A stretch of 42,330 bases of DNA from Chloroflexota bacterium (GTDB taxonomy: Bacteria; Chloroflexota; Dehalococcoidia; Lucifugimonadales; Lucifugimonadaceae), in contig JAQBUX010000004.1 of assembly GCA_027623795.1 (NCBI GenBank), forward strand, positions 1-42,330, in the 5' to 3' direction. This document shows, piece by piece, positions 23,964 through 31,860 of this stretch. The position numbers and the translations under genes are program-made. The notes below the pieces were generated by a model that was not told the DNA's origin, made no database searches, and was given only the letters and a program-made list of their open reading frames with translations. Each line of letters starts with the position of its first letter. Within the stretch, counting starts at the first letter, position 1.

Positions 23964-25034
23964 TTGGTTGCGCCGAGAAAAAAAATAGGATTCATCGGCT
24001 CCGGTGCAATCGCTTGCTACCTCGGGGCGTTCCTGGCGCAAGACGGCCATGACGTGACGTTGATCGACGGCTGGTTCGAGCAGATCGACAAGATCAAGGC
24101 GGACGGCATCTCGGCGAAGGGTCCGCACGCTCCGTTCACGCAGAAGGTCAGGGCGCTACACATCCACGAGGCCCAGTCGCTTGAGCCGGGCGACGAGTTC
24201 GACATCGGTTTCGTGGCGATGAAGGCCTACGACACAAAGTGGGCCGGGGCGTTTATCGACCGTTTCGTCAAGCCCGATGGTTATGTGGTCGCCTCGCAGA
24301 ACTGCTGGACGGACGCGGCTCTGGCGGAAACAGTGGGAGACGGTCGCGCTGTTGGGCTGATCATGTCCGGCATTACGGTCGCCGTCTGGGAACCGGGGAA
24401 GGTCGAGCGGGGCGCTGAGAAAACCGGCCGCGAGCAGGGACATGACGTGTTCCGCGCTGGCGAGCACGACGGCTCGATAACTCCGAGGACGGAGGAGCTC
24501 GCTGAGATACTCTCGGTGGTCGACGGGTCGTTCGCCACGGCGAACCTGTTTGGCGAGCGCTGGACAAAGCTCTGCCAGAACGCCTCCGGCAATCCGGTAC
24601 AGGCGATGACGTTACAGGGCGGGGTCGAGGTTGTCTCGACGCCACGTGGCCGGCAGTTGACGATCATGCTTTTGAACGAGTGCGCCAGGGTGGGATTGGC
24701 CGCGGGGTTTCAACTCGCGAACATTCGGGGCGTCTCCGCGGAGAAGTGGGCCAGCGCAGATCAGGGCGACGTCTACGAAGAGCTGGATGGCATGCTCACG
24801 CCGACCGGTTCCGGGGGAATCAACTGGAAATCGTCGATGGCACAGGACATCACCAAAGGTCGTCGCTCTGAGGTCGAGTTCATGAACGGGTTCGTCGCCG
24901 AAACGGGCGACAAAGCGGGCGTAGACACCCCGGTAACCGACGCGATCATCGAGGTGATGCGCGCTATCGACGACAAGCGTCTCGATCCCTCGCCGGACAA
25001 CATCGAACTCACTCTGCGAAAGGCGGGGCTGTAG
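23964..25034 (+). CDS. Ketopantoate reductase-like NAD(P)-dependent oxidoreductase
   Basis: A 356-aa protein of the ApbA/PanE fold. The N-terminal Rossmann loop is K-I-G-F-I-G-S-G-A-I-A-C-Y-L-G, with L-I-D-G at the specificity strand (Asp, so NAD may be preferred over the NADP of true PanE). V-A-M-K-A-Y-D-T matches the family V-x-x-K-x-x-x-T (Lys of the active site), and Q-N-C-W is in the place of Q-N-G. The C-terminal domain has K-L-C-Q-N-A-S-G-N-P (family K-x-x-x-N) and the end block E-F-M-N-G-F-V. It is longer than PanE (about 300 aa), so a relative with another 2-oxoacid substrate is likely. TTG 23964 follows a G-rich Shine-Dalgarno (23953-23958). First gene of a four-gene operon. Confidence 0.87.
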   Translation: MVAPRKKIGFIGSGAIACYLGAFLAQDGHDVTLIDGWFEQIDKIKADGISAKGPHAPFTQKVRALHIHEAQSLEPGDEFDIGFVAMKAYDTKWAGAFIDRFVKPDGYVVASQNCWTDAALAETVGDGRAVGLIMSGITVAVWEPGKVERGAEKTGREQGHDVFRAGEHDGSITPRTEELAEILSVVDGSFATANLFGERWTKLCQNASGNPVQAMTLQGGVEVVSTPRGRQLTIMLLNECARVGLAAGFQLANIRGVSAEKWASADQGDVYEELDGMLTPTGSGGINWKSSMAQDITKGRRSEVEFMNGFVAETGDKAGVDTPVTDAIIEVMRAIDDKRLDPSPDNIELTLRKAGL

Positions 25035-25041
25035 CCCGCTT

Positions 25042-25815
25042 TTGCTTCTGGATCTGCATGTACATACGACCCGCGGTAGTGGAGACAGCAGCCTTCGGCC
25101 AGAAGAGCTTGTCGAGGAGGCGACGCGGATCGGGCTGGACGGCGTCTGTCTCACCGAGCACACCCATTCCTGGACCGACGACGAGATCGAGCGCGCGACC
25201 GACGACACAGGCCTCCGTTTCTTTCGGGCGCTCGAGGTCGAGACCGACGCCGGGCACGTTCTGGTCATAGGTGAGAACGGTTACTACTCAGAAATGCGCA
25301 GCATCGCCCGGCTTGGTGAACGAGCAAGGAGCTCCGGGGCGGCGATCGTGCTCGCCCATCCGTTCCGCCACCTGTACGCCCCCGGCCCGGAACAACGCTG
25401 CATACTGGCGAAGGATGCCGGGGTAGCTCCCGGAGACGTTCGCGCCGCCGCGAGGATCCCGGCGATACGCCACGCCCACGCCCTCGAGGTCGTGAACGGC
25501 GCGACCCCGGAGGCGGACAACAACTTCACGCTTGAGGTCGCGACGCTGCTTGGCTTTCCATCGACCGGCGGGTCGGACGCTCACTCGGTACACGGCCTTG
25601 CCTCCGGCGTCACCGAGATAGACGGCGACCCGAGAAACTCGAAAGAGCTCGCGGAGATCATCCGAGGTGGCGGCGTGAGGGCCGGTGTCGACATGCATAT
25701 CGGACGGCTGAAATTTCTTGAGACACAGGGCGGGAAACGCCGAGGCCCAATCTCACGCTCCCCGGCGTCGCAAGCGGAAGACACCCGGGACCGGGGAACG
25801 GGGCCGCGCTCGTGA
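25042..25815 (+). CDS. PHP-domain metal-dependent phosphoesterase
   Basis: A 257-aa protein of the polymerase-histidinol-phosphatase superfamily. Metal-binding motifs in order: L-D-L-H-V-H-T (N-terminus), L-T-E-H-T (about 38), E-V-E-T (about 67), L-A-H-P-F (about 108) and G-S-D-A-H (about 179). These are the usual ligands for a three-metal site. A polar, Arg-rich tail of about 30 residues follows. It starts at TTG 25042, 7 nt after the KPR stop, and shares a GTGA overlap with the next gene. Activity toward nucleotides or small phosphates is possible; its place before exonuclease-helicase and glycosylase genes hints at nucleic-acid work, but that is inference. Confidence 0.88.
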   Translation: MLLDLHVHTTRGSGDSSLRPEELVEEATRIGLDGVCLTEHTHSWTDDEIERATDDTGLRFFRALEVETDAGHVLVIGENGYYSEMRSIARLGERARSSGAAIVLAHPFRHLYAPGPEQRCILAKDAGVAPGDVRAAARIPAIRHAHALEVVNGATPEADNNFTLEVATLLGFPSTGGSDAHSVHGLASGVTEIDGDPRNSKELAEIIRGGGVRAGVDMHIGRLKFLETQGGKRRGPISRSPASQAEDTRDRGTGPRS

Positions 25816-28661
25816 CGCAGTCTGCGGGCTGGCAGGCCAGTCTCAACGAACCTCTTGATGAGACCGTAATGGTGGCCCTGGACCTGGAGACGACCGGGCT
25901 CGACGCTCGGTCAGACAAGATCATCGAGATCGGCGCCGTCAAGTTTCGCGGTGAGACGGAGATAGAGCGCTACAGCGCCCTGGTCGACCCGGGCCGGGAT
26001 ATTCCGCCGTTCATCACGGATTTGACCGGTATATCCGATAAGGATCTCGCAGGCGCCCCGTTGATTGAAGAGATCGTCCCCGGCCTGACGGAGTTTCTCG
26101 GGGATCATCCGATGGTCGGCCACAACGTGGCGTTCGATGCCGGGTTCCTCGCACGCAACGGCGTGCCACCGCGCACCCAGACCTTTGACACATATGACCT
26201 CACCTATGCGCTGATGCCAGAGGCGGTCGAGTACAACCTCGGTGGCCTCGGCATCGCCATGGGCCTCGTGCACGACAACCCGCACCGGGCGTTGTCGGAC
26301 GCGCTTGTGACGCGCGATCTGTTCCTTTTGATGTTGAAGAAGCTCGCGGAGCTTCCAGCCGGAATTCTTTCCGAGTTCAGCCGGTTGGCCGCCGCATCGG
26401 GCTGGACGACGGGGGTGTTGGCGGGACGGCTTCTCGATCACATGGACGCCGCGATCACGCTCCAGGCCACGCGCGAAATTGTCCCGAACGCGAGCGAACT
26501 GAGCAGTCGATTGCGCGCTACATCCAGACCCAGCGTGAAGCCCGGAGACGCCGCCGCAGACGATGCCATCGTGCGGCCGGCGATCGCTGACATTTTCGGA
26601 AGCGAGGGTCATCTCTCGCGTGAGTTGGCCGGGTTCGAGCACCGATCCCAGCAGGAGCGGATGGCGGAGGCGGTCGCGACCGCGATCGAGGACGGAGAGC
26701 ACCTTATCGTCGAGGCCGGCACAGGTGTCGGAAAGTCACTTGCCTATCTCGTGCCCGCTGCGCTCCACGCGCTTTCGGGCGGCGGCACCGTTATCGTCTC
26801 GACGAATACGATCAACCTGCAGGAACAGTTGATCGCGAAGGACATCCCGGCGGCGAAGTCGGTGTTGAGCGCCATCGGCTATCCCGAGGACGCACTCACG
26901 GCCGCACAGCTAAAAGGCCGTTCAAACTACCTGTGCTTTAAACGCTGGAGCCACGCAAAATCGGCCGCCGATATGCCGGTCGCGGAAGCCCGGCTCCTCG
27001 CTAAAACGATGGTCTGGTTGGAGTCGACAGCGGCCGGTGATCGCGGTGAGTTGCGTCTGAATCGCGACGACCAGGCCGAGTTCACGCGACTGTCTTCACA
27101 GGGTGCGCGTGGCTGTCCTTCGCCGGACGGCCCCTGTTTTCTCCGCACGGCGCGCGCCCGGGCGCACAGCGCAAACATCGTCGTCATCAACCACTCTCTG
27201 CTACTCGCCGATCTGGTCATGGGAGGGGGTCTTCTCCCCGAGCACGACGCGTTGATCATCGACGAGGCGCACCACCTGGAGTCTGTCGCCACAAACCATC
27301 TCGGATTCCGGGTGGAGCAGCGGCAGATAGAGGCCGACCTGGGCGGCCTGTCCGGGGATCGAGGAACCGTAAGCGACGCCATACGAGGGTTGCGGGCGGC
27401 CGGACAGGCGGACCCGGCGACGGAATCGCTGGCCACCGGCCTTCTTGAGATGGTCGGCAGGACCCGTACAGCGACAACCGAGCTATTCCGCTCCCTACGC
27501 GAGACCATGACGGCGGTCACGCCCGGCCGAGGATTTTCGGGAAGTGACGTCAGGATCACCGAGGGAACCCGGCAGCAACCGGCCTGGTCAGACTTGGAGA
27601 TCGCGTGGGAGAACTTTGATCTCGCCGCATCAACCGTGTCGCTGGGGCTCCGGGATATCGGTATCGCGATCGACAGGGCCCCCGTCTCGCTCGCCACACG
27701 CGAGCTTGAGGCGGTTGGACTGAACGTGGCCGCCCTCCTTGAATCGATGGAACTGTCGAGGAGGGGACTTCGGCAGGGGATACCGGAGCCCGAGCAGGGC
27801 ATGGTTTGCTGGCTGTCCTCGCGCGGTCCCAACGGTCCGATCGCCGTCAGCGGTGCACCCCTGGCCGTGGGTCCTTCGCTAAAAGAGGCGCTGTTTGAAC
27901 GCGAACGATGTGTCGTCCTGACCAGTGGGACGCTCGCCGATGACGGTCGTTTCGACAGAATCAGGTCTACGCTCGGTATCGAGGGTGGGCGTGAGATAGC
28001 TCTCGGCTCGCCGTTCGATTTCAAGAAGGCGGCGCTCGTACTCGTGCCGGGCGACATACCGGAGCCGAATCGTCCCGGGTTTAACGAGGCCGTCGCGCAG
28101 GCGATTACAGAGGTTGCAGCGGCGCTCAACGATCGCGTGCTCGTGTTGTTCACATCCAACTCCGCCCTCAACGCCGCGCGGGGCGCTATCAAACCCGCAC
28201 TCCAGGCGCAGGGCGTAAAGGTCGTCGCGCAGGGGATCGACGGCCCTCCACACCGCGTGATGCGCGCTCTGGACGCAGAGAAAGCGACCGTCGCACTGGG
28301 AGCCGCGAGCCTGTGGGAGGGTGTGGACCTGGAGGAATCTTCGATCGCCGCGTTGATGATCGCCCGGCTGCCGTTCCCCGTTCCGAGCGACCCCGTATTT
28401 GCCGCCCGCTCCGAGCAGTACGACGACGGTTTTGGCGACTACGCCGTTCCGGAAGCGGTCCAGCGGTTCAGGCAGGGATTTGGGCGTCTCATCCGCAGCC
28501 GGTCAGATCGCGGAGTGTTCATCGTCCTCGATTCCCGGATGGCGACGCGTGGGTACGGCGCCGCCTTCCGTGACGCTTTGCCCGGTTGCGATGTCGAGAT
28601 CGTACGTTCGTCTGAACTCGCAGCGCGTGTCACCCGGTGGCACAAAGAGGCGCGTGCGTGA
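25812..28661 (+). CDS. dinG: DEDDh exonuclease fused to DinG/XPD-family helicase
   Basis: A 949-aa two-part protein. Residues about 20-185 are a DnaQ-like 3'-5' exonuclease: D-L-E-T-T-G, H-N-V-A-F-D-A-G-F and H-R-A-L-S-D-A. Then comes a superfamily 2 helicase: Walker A E-A-G-T-G-V-G-K-S near 300, S-T-N-T-I-N-L-Q-E-Q, D-E-A-H at about 484, S-G-T-L, and Q-x-F-G-R-L-I-R-S near the end. Cysteines at 375 (N-Y-L-C), 435 (R-G-C) and 442 (G-P-C-F-L) match three of the four Fe-S ligands of E. coli DinG; the one expected 5 residues before Cys435 is absent. GTG 25812 overlaps the PHP stop. The layout is that of Bacillus-type DinG. Confidence 0.93.
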   Translation: MTQSAGWQASLNEPLDETVMVALDLETTGLDARSDKIIEIGAVKFRGETEIERYSALVDPGRDIPPFITDLTGISDKDLAGAPLIEEIVPGLTEFLGDHPMVGHNVAFDAGFLARNGVPPRTQTFDTYDLTYALMPEAVEYNLGGLGIAMGLVHDNPHRALSDALVTRDLFLLMLKKLAELPAGILSEFSRLAAASGWTTGVLAGRLLDHMDAAITLQATREIVPNASELSSRLRATSRPSVKPGDAAADDAIVRPAIADIFGSEGHLSRELAGFEHRSQQERMAEAVATAIEDGEHLIVEAGTGVGKSLAYLVPAALHALSGGGTVIVSTNTINLQEQLIAKDIPAAKSVLSAIGYPEDALTAAQLKGRSNYLCFKRWSHAKSAADMPVAEARLLAKTMVWLESTAAGDRGELRLNRDDQAEFTRLSSQGARGCPSPDGPCFLRTARARAHSANIVVINHSLLLADLVMGGGLLPEHDALIIDEAHHLESVATNHLGFRVEQRQIEADLGGLSGDRGTVSDAIRGLRAAGQADPATESLATGLLEMVGRTRTATTELFRSLRETMTAVTPGRGFSGSDVRITEGTRQQPAWSDLEIAWENFDLAASTVSLGLRDIGIAIDRAPVSLATRELEAVGLNVAALLESMELSRRGLRQGIPEPEQGMVCWLSSRGPNGPIAVSGAPLAVGPSLKEALFERERCVVLTSGTLADDGRFDRIRSTLGIEGGREIALGSPFDFKKAALVLVPGDIPEPNRPGFNEAVAQAITEVAAALNDRVLVLFTSNSALNAARGAIKPALQAQGVKVVAQGIDGPPHRVMRALDAEKATVALGAASLWEGVDLEESSIAALMIARLPFPVPSDPVFAARSEQYDDGFGDYAVPEAVQRFRQGFGRLIRSRSDRGVFIVLDSRMATRGYGAAFRDALPGCDVEIVRSSELAARVTRWHKEARA

Positions 28662-29551
28662 CCGGCCGCGTTGAAGGGGGAGTCGATCTCCGAAGCGAGA
28701 CGTTTTTGCCGGTCGATGAGTTCGATCTCCCGGGAACCGTGGACGGCGGGCAGGCCTTTCGATGGCGACCGCTCCCGGACGCCGCCGGATATCGTGGCGT
28801 TATCGGTCGCTCCGTTATTGAGGTTAGGGGCGCGGACGGCGGTCTAACGGTTCGTGTCGCGTCGGGCCAGGATTCGACGACGGACCTGATCGGCTTCTAC
28901 CTGGGCCTTGAGGATGACCTCGACGCGCTTCGGGCGAAGTACGCCTCCGACCCCGGCCTTGGGCCGGCGATGTCCGGCTATCTCGGGCTGCGCCTGCTTC
29001 GACAAGACCCGTGGGAGTGCCTCTGCGGCTTCATCTGTTCCGCGACATCCAACATCCCCCGGATCAAGTTGAATATGGGCCGGCTGGCTGCGACGTTCGG
29101 GGAGCGTATCGGACCCGGGGATGACGATTTCGCCTTTCCTGGGCCGGCGGCCGTCGCCGCGGCGGGGGAGCAGGCAGGGCGTGAACTCGGGTGGGGTTTT
29201 CGGGCGCGGTACCTCGAGCGCGCGGCGATCACGGTCGCCTCCGGCAGACTCGCGCTGGATACGCTGCTCGACATGTCGTACGAAGACGCGCGGGAAGCGC
29301 TCGTATCGTTGGATGGAGTTGGGCCAAAGATTGCGGACTGCGTTCTGGCGTTCTCGTTACAAAAGGGAGAGGCGTTTCCGGTCGATCGGTGGGTTCGGCG
29401 GGCGATGGAGGAGTGGTACGGGGCGTCCGAGAAGATGAGTAACGACGAGATCGGCCGGATAGCGCGGGAGCGTTTCGGTGAAGACGCGGCGTACGCCCAG
29501 CAGTACCTGTTCCACCGCCAACGCCTCGCGGCGCGGGCCATGACGCCGTAG
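28658..29551 (+). CDS. OGG1-like 8-oxoguanine DNA glycosylase/AP lyase (HhH-GPD)
   Basis: Base-excision repair enzyme removing oxidised purines. From GTG 28658 (GTGA overlap with dinG) it is 297 aa. The N-terminal part has the OGG domain opening F-D-L-P-G-T-V-D-G-G-Q-A-F-R-W. F-I-C-S-A-T-S-N-I matches the N-N-N-I block of OGG1. The hairpin is L-D-G-V-G-P-K-I-A-D-C with catalytic Lys224, followed 19 residues later by P-V-D (Asp243), the same spacing as Lys249/Asp268 of human OGG1. The bifunctional activity is therefore supported. The longer start at 28637 overlaps dinG by 25 nt and is rejected. Confidence 0.92.
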   Translation: MTGRVEGGVDLRSETFLPVDEFDLPGTVDGGQAFRWRPLPDAAGYRGVIGRSVIEVRGADGGLTVRVASGQDSTTDLIGFYLGLEDDLDALRAKYASDPGLGPAMSGYLGLRLLRQDPWECLCGFICSATSNIPRIKLNMGRLAATFGERIGPGDDDFAFPGPAAVAAAGEQAGRELGWGFRARYLERAAITVASGRLALDTLLDMSYEDAREALVSLDGVGPKIADCVLAFSLQKGEAFPVDRWVRRAMEEWYGASEKMSNDEIGRIARERFGEDAAYAQQYLFHRQRLAARAMTP

Positions 29552-29574
29552 GCGCGGATAGTCCTCGGGCCTCA

Positions 29575-29599
29575 GCGCTCTTCGAGAACATCAGGGCGC
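29575..29599 (+). repeat. Structured repeat copy 3
   Basis: Stem GCGCTC/GGGCGC (one G-U pair) encloses TTCGAGAACATCA, two bases different from the 13-nt loop of copies 1 and 2. It lies between convergent genes, and the loop's TCA is the stop codon (TGA on the minus strand) of the GNAT gene. Confidence 0.5.
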
Positions 29600-30412
29600 G
29601 GGATACCGCCGGGAGAGTGGTGAATCTCGGTCCTGGGCCGGGGTGGAGGCGGGTCGCAGCCACGACGTGTAGTGGCCGATGGGCTCGTACCCGATTCGCC
29701 GGTACATGGGCGCCGCCATGTCTGAAGGTTGGAGCCAGGACGGCAACTCCGGTTCCGCGGCCGCCGCTGCCCGCGTTATAGCCTCTCCGAATCCCTTGCG
29801 ACGGTGCTCCGGCGCCGTTGCGACCCCGTAAACGCCGACGACGTCGCCAGACACGTATGCCATCGCCGCCGTCACGGCCGCGCCATCGACGCGTCCAACG
29901 AAAACGTGCATCCGCGGGTCCTCGAGGACTCCGGGTGCGTGAATCCCGAATGATCCAACCGATTCCAACAACTTCTCGCTGCCGAAACCGCGGGCGCTTA
30001 CATCCTCGAACTCCTTGAGGCCGGCGGCATCACGAACGCGCTCGATAACCAGCCCGGGGGTTGGAAGGGACTCGTCGCCCGCGATAGCCGCCGGCGGTCG
30101 CCAGTACCAGTCGTTCACCGCGCCGTATGGCGACGGCGAAAACCCTCGCTCTCCGAGCTTCAATGAGTCCCACGTATCGGCGACAACGAGCGGGTCTCCA
30201 GACCGGCGACCAACAAATGCGTCCATCTCTTCAGACTGCAGATGACCTTCATCGCGCGATCCCAGCGGGATGGCCATCAGGTAGATGACGCCGGGTCCGG
30301 CTTCGCAGGTCCACAACGCGCCGGTACGCCGTGTCGGCCGCCCCAATGCAATCAGCGAGGCGTCGTGCCAGTCCGCAAGATTGGAGGCGGCGGCCGAAAT
30401 CCGGTCTATCAC
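29591..30412 (-). CDS. GNAT-family N-acetyltransferase
   Basis: A 273-aa protein. The C-terminal half holds the acetyl-CoA fold: V-G-V-Y-G-V-A-T-A-P-E-H-R-R-K-G-F-G-E-A-I-T carries the R-x-x-G-x-G pyrophosphate loop, followed by A-P-M-Y-R-R-I-G-Y, the typical end of GNATs. The N-terminal half (about 1-125) has no clear motif and may be a degenerate second GNAT domain, common in this size class. GTG 30412 follows directly on the TGA of the CCA-enzyme gene (no gap), so translation is coupled. Its stop codon is inside a repeat hairpin. Substrate unknown. Confidence 0.85.
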   Translation of the reverse strand: MIDRISAAASNLADWHDASLIALGRPTRRTGALWTCEAGPGVIYLMAIPLGSRDEGHLQSEEMDAFVGRRSGDPLVVADTWDSLKLGERGFSPSPYGAVNDWYWRPPAAIAGDESLPTPGLVIERVRDAAGLKEFEDVSARGFGSEKLLESVGSFGIHAPGVLEDPRMHVFVGRVDGAAVTAAMAYVSGDVVGVYGVATAPEHRRKGFGEAITRAAAAAEPELPSWLQPSDMAAPMYRRIGYEPIGHYTSWLRPASTPAQDRDSPLSRRYPAP

Positions 30413-31672
30413 TCAGTTGCTCGCTTCACCCTTCGTCAAGATCGGGAGCCGGCGCTTGACCAACATCAACTCGTCGTCACGGGTGCCCACGGCCCTGTCC
30501 AGTCTGGCGCGACGAAGTTCAATAAGCATCTGGCCAACCAGAGGGCCTTCCGGCACCCCGGCCGCGAGCAAGTCATCCCCGGAGAGCAGGGGTTTCTTAA
30601 ACCGCAACTCCCCCAGCCATGACTGGAGCGCGGCCCTCTGACGGGTTGCCGGGGCGAGTTGGAGTTGCGCTTCAAGCGCGGGAACCGGGAAGTCGGCGAG
30701 GAGCTCCGCTATCTCACTTGGTCGCAGGTCAGACCGCTCAAGGACGGTGGCGATCTCCCGGTATGCGGGTCCGGTTTCAAGCGCTTCCCGCCATTCCTGT
30801 GGCGGCTCTATTCGAGCCACCAGGGATATTGCTTCGGCGCGGGTAAGGCCCGCTCCGATCAGCGCGACGTGGAATAGGGCGTCGCGTTCAGGTGTGTCTG
30901 CGATGGCCCTGAGCGATCTCTCGCCGATGCGAAACGCCGGAGAAATACAGCCGAGGACTCCCAGCTCGTCCGCCCGTCTCAGTGCCGGAACGCGGGAAGG
31001 TTCGGCAAGGATGTGGCGTACTTCCGCCAGTACGCGAGCGGCGGAAACGGCGTCGAAATGGGCGCAACCACCACGTAGGTCCTCTTCCGTGCTCGGCTGC
31101 AACCGGAAACCCAGGCGGGCCTCGTAACGCACCGCCCGGAGGGCACGCGTCGGGTCGTCCACAAAGCTGTCGGGGTGGAGGGTCTTCAGGCGGCGCGTCG
31201 TCAGGTCTGACATGCCGTTGTGCAGATCGATCAGTTCGCCCCAGCCGTTTTCAGAAAGGTCGATAGCCATGGCGTTGACTGTGAAATCGCGACGCGCCAG
31301 GTCTTCGGCGATACCGGCGGGCTCGACCTCCGGGAGTGCGCCGGGGTTTGCGTACGTCTCGGACCGCGCCGTTGCGATGTCGATCGATATCGCCGCCGTT
31401 TCGACGACGGCGGTCCCGAACTCGGACAACTTGCTAACCCGGCCGCCCAGCTCATTTGCGAGCGCGGCGGCGAATCCCGGCCCGTCGCCGACCACAGAAA
31501 GATCGACGTCGCCCGCGCCCTCGCCGCGTAAAAGGTCGCGGACGAGACCCCCCACCAGGTACAAATTTTTGACGGCCACAGGCTCCCGCGACGCGACGCG
31601 CGCCCCGGCGCGAATGACCTCCATGACGGGTCTCGGCAGAGAGCGGTCCATAAGCGTGGAGACGTTGGGCAT
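30413..31672 (-). CDS. CCA tRNA nucleotidyltransferase / poly(A) polymerase family
   Basis: Class II nucleotidyltransferase that adds or repairs the CCA end of tRNAs. The 419-aa protein has Y-L-V-G-G-L-V-R-D-L-L and D-V-D-L-S (catalytic Asp pair) at about 38-60, R-R-D-F-T-V-N-A-M-A at about 127, and D-D-P-T-R-A-L-R-A-V-R-Y at about 171 (nucleotide-selecting block), then a helical tRNA-binding tail. It could be a CCA enzyme or an A-adding enzyme; sequence alone does not separate them. ATG 31672 has no Shine-Dalgarno. On the minus strand TAGACT (31723-31718) is a possible -10 box about 45 bp upstream. Confidence 0.9.
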   Translation of the reverse strand: MPNVSTLMDRSLPRPVMEVIRAGARVASREPVAVKNLYLVGGLVRDLLRGEGAGDVDLSVVGDGPGFAAALANELGGRVSKLSEFGTAVVETAAISIDIATARSETYANPGALPEVEPAGIAEDLARRDFTVNAMAIDLSENGWGELIDLHNGMSDLTTRRLKTLHPDSFVDDPTRALRAVRYEARLGFRLQPSTEEDLRGGCAHFDAVSAARVLAEVRHILAEPSRVPALRRADELGVLGCISPAFRIGERSLRAIADTPERDALFHVALIGAGLTRAEAISLVARIEPPQEWREALETGPAYREIATVLERSDLRPSEIAELLADFPVPALEAQLQLAPATRQRAALQSWLGELRFKKPLLSGDDLLAAGVPEGPLVGQMLIELRRARLDRAVGTRDDELMLVKRRLPILTKGEASN

Positions 31673-31775
31673 GGCGAAGGGAAAGCCTGAGCAGGACGGG
31701 GTTTGGGTGGGAGTGTCAGTCTACCGAAGCCGCCCGATCCGGCCGTCCGGAAACCGGGTACCTGTAACCAGACTT

Positions 31776-31804
31776 TTGACCGGGGTTCCGGCCATAACTA
31801 GACT
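31776..31804 (+). promoter_or_regulatory. Sigma70-type promoter of the selenoprotein-rnc operon
   Basis: TTGACC (31776-31781), 17 bp, TAGACT (31799-31804): five of six consensus bases in the -35, and optimal spacing. The start point would be near 31811, giving a leader of about 50 nt before TTG 31861. It is the best promoter match in the window. Confidence 0.7.
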
Positions 31805-31860
31805 GTTGTGGCTTCCGACATTTTTGTGGGTCGGATGCAAGCATGTCTGGAGGGCTCCAG

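Noticed and set aside
26927-28192. Long minus-strand frame (421 codons) opposite dinG
   Set aside because: Ser/Arg/Pro-rich mirror frame of a well-supported gene; typical GC-rich shadow.
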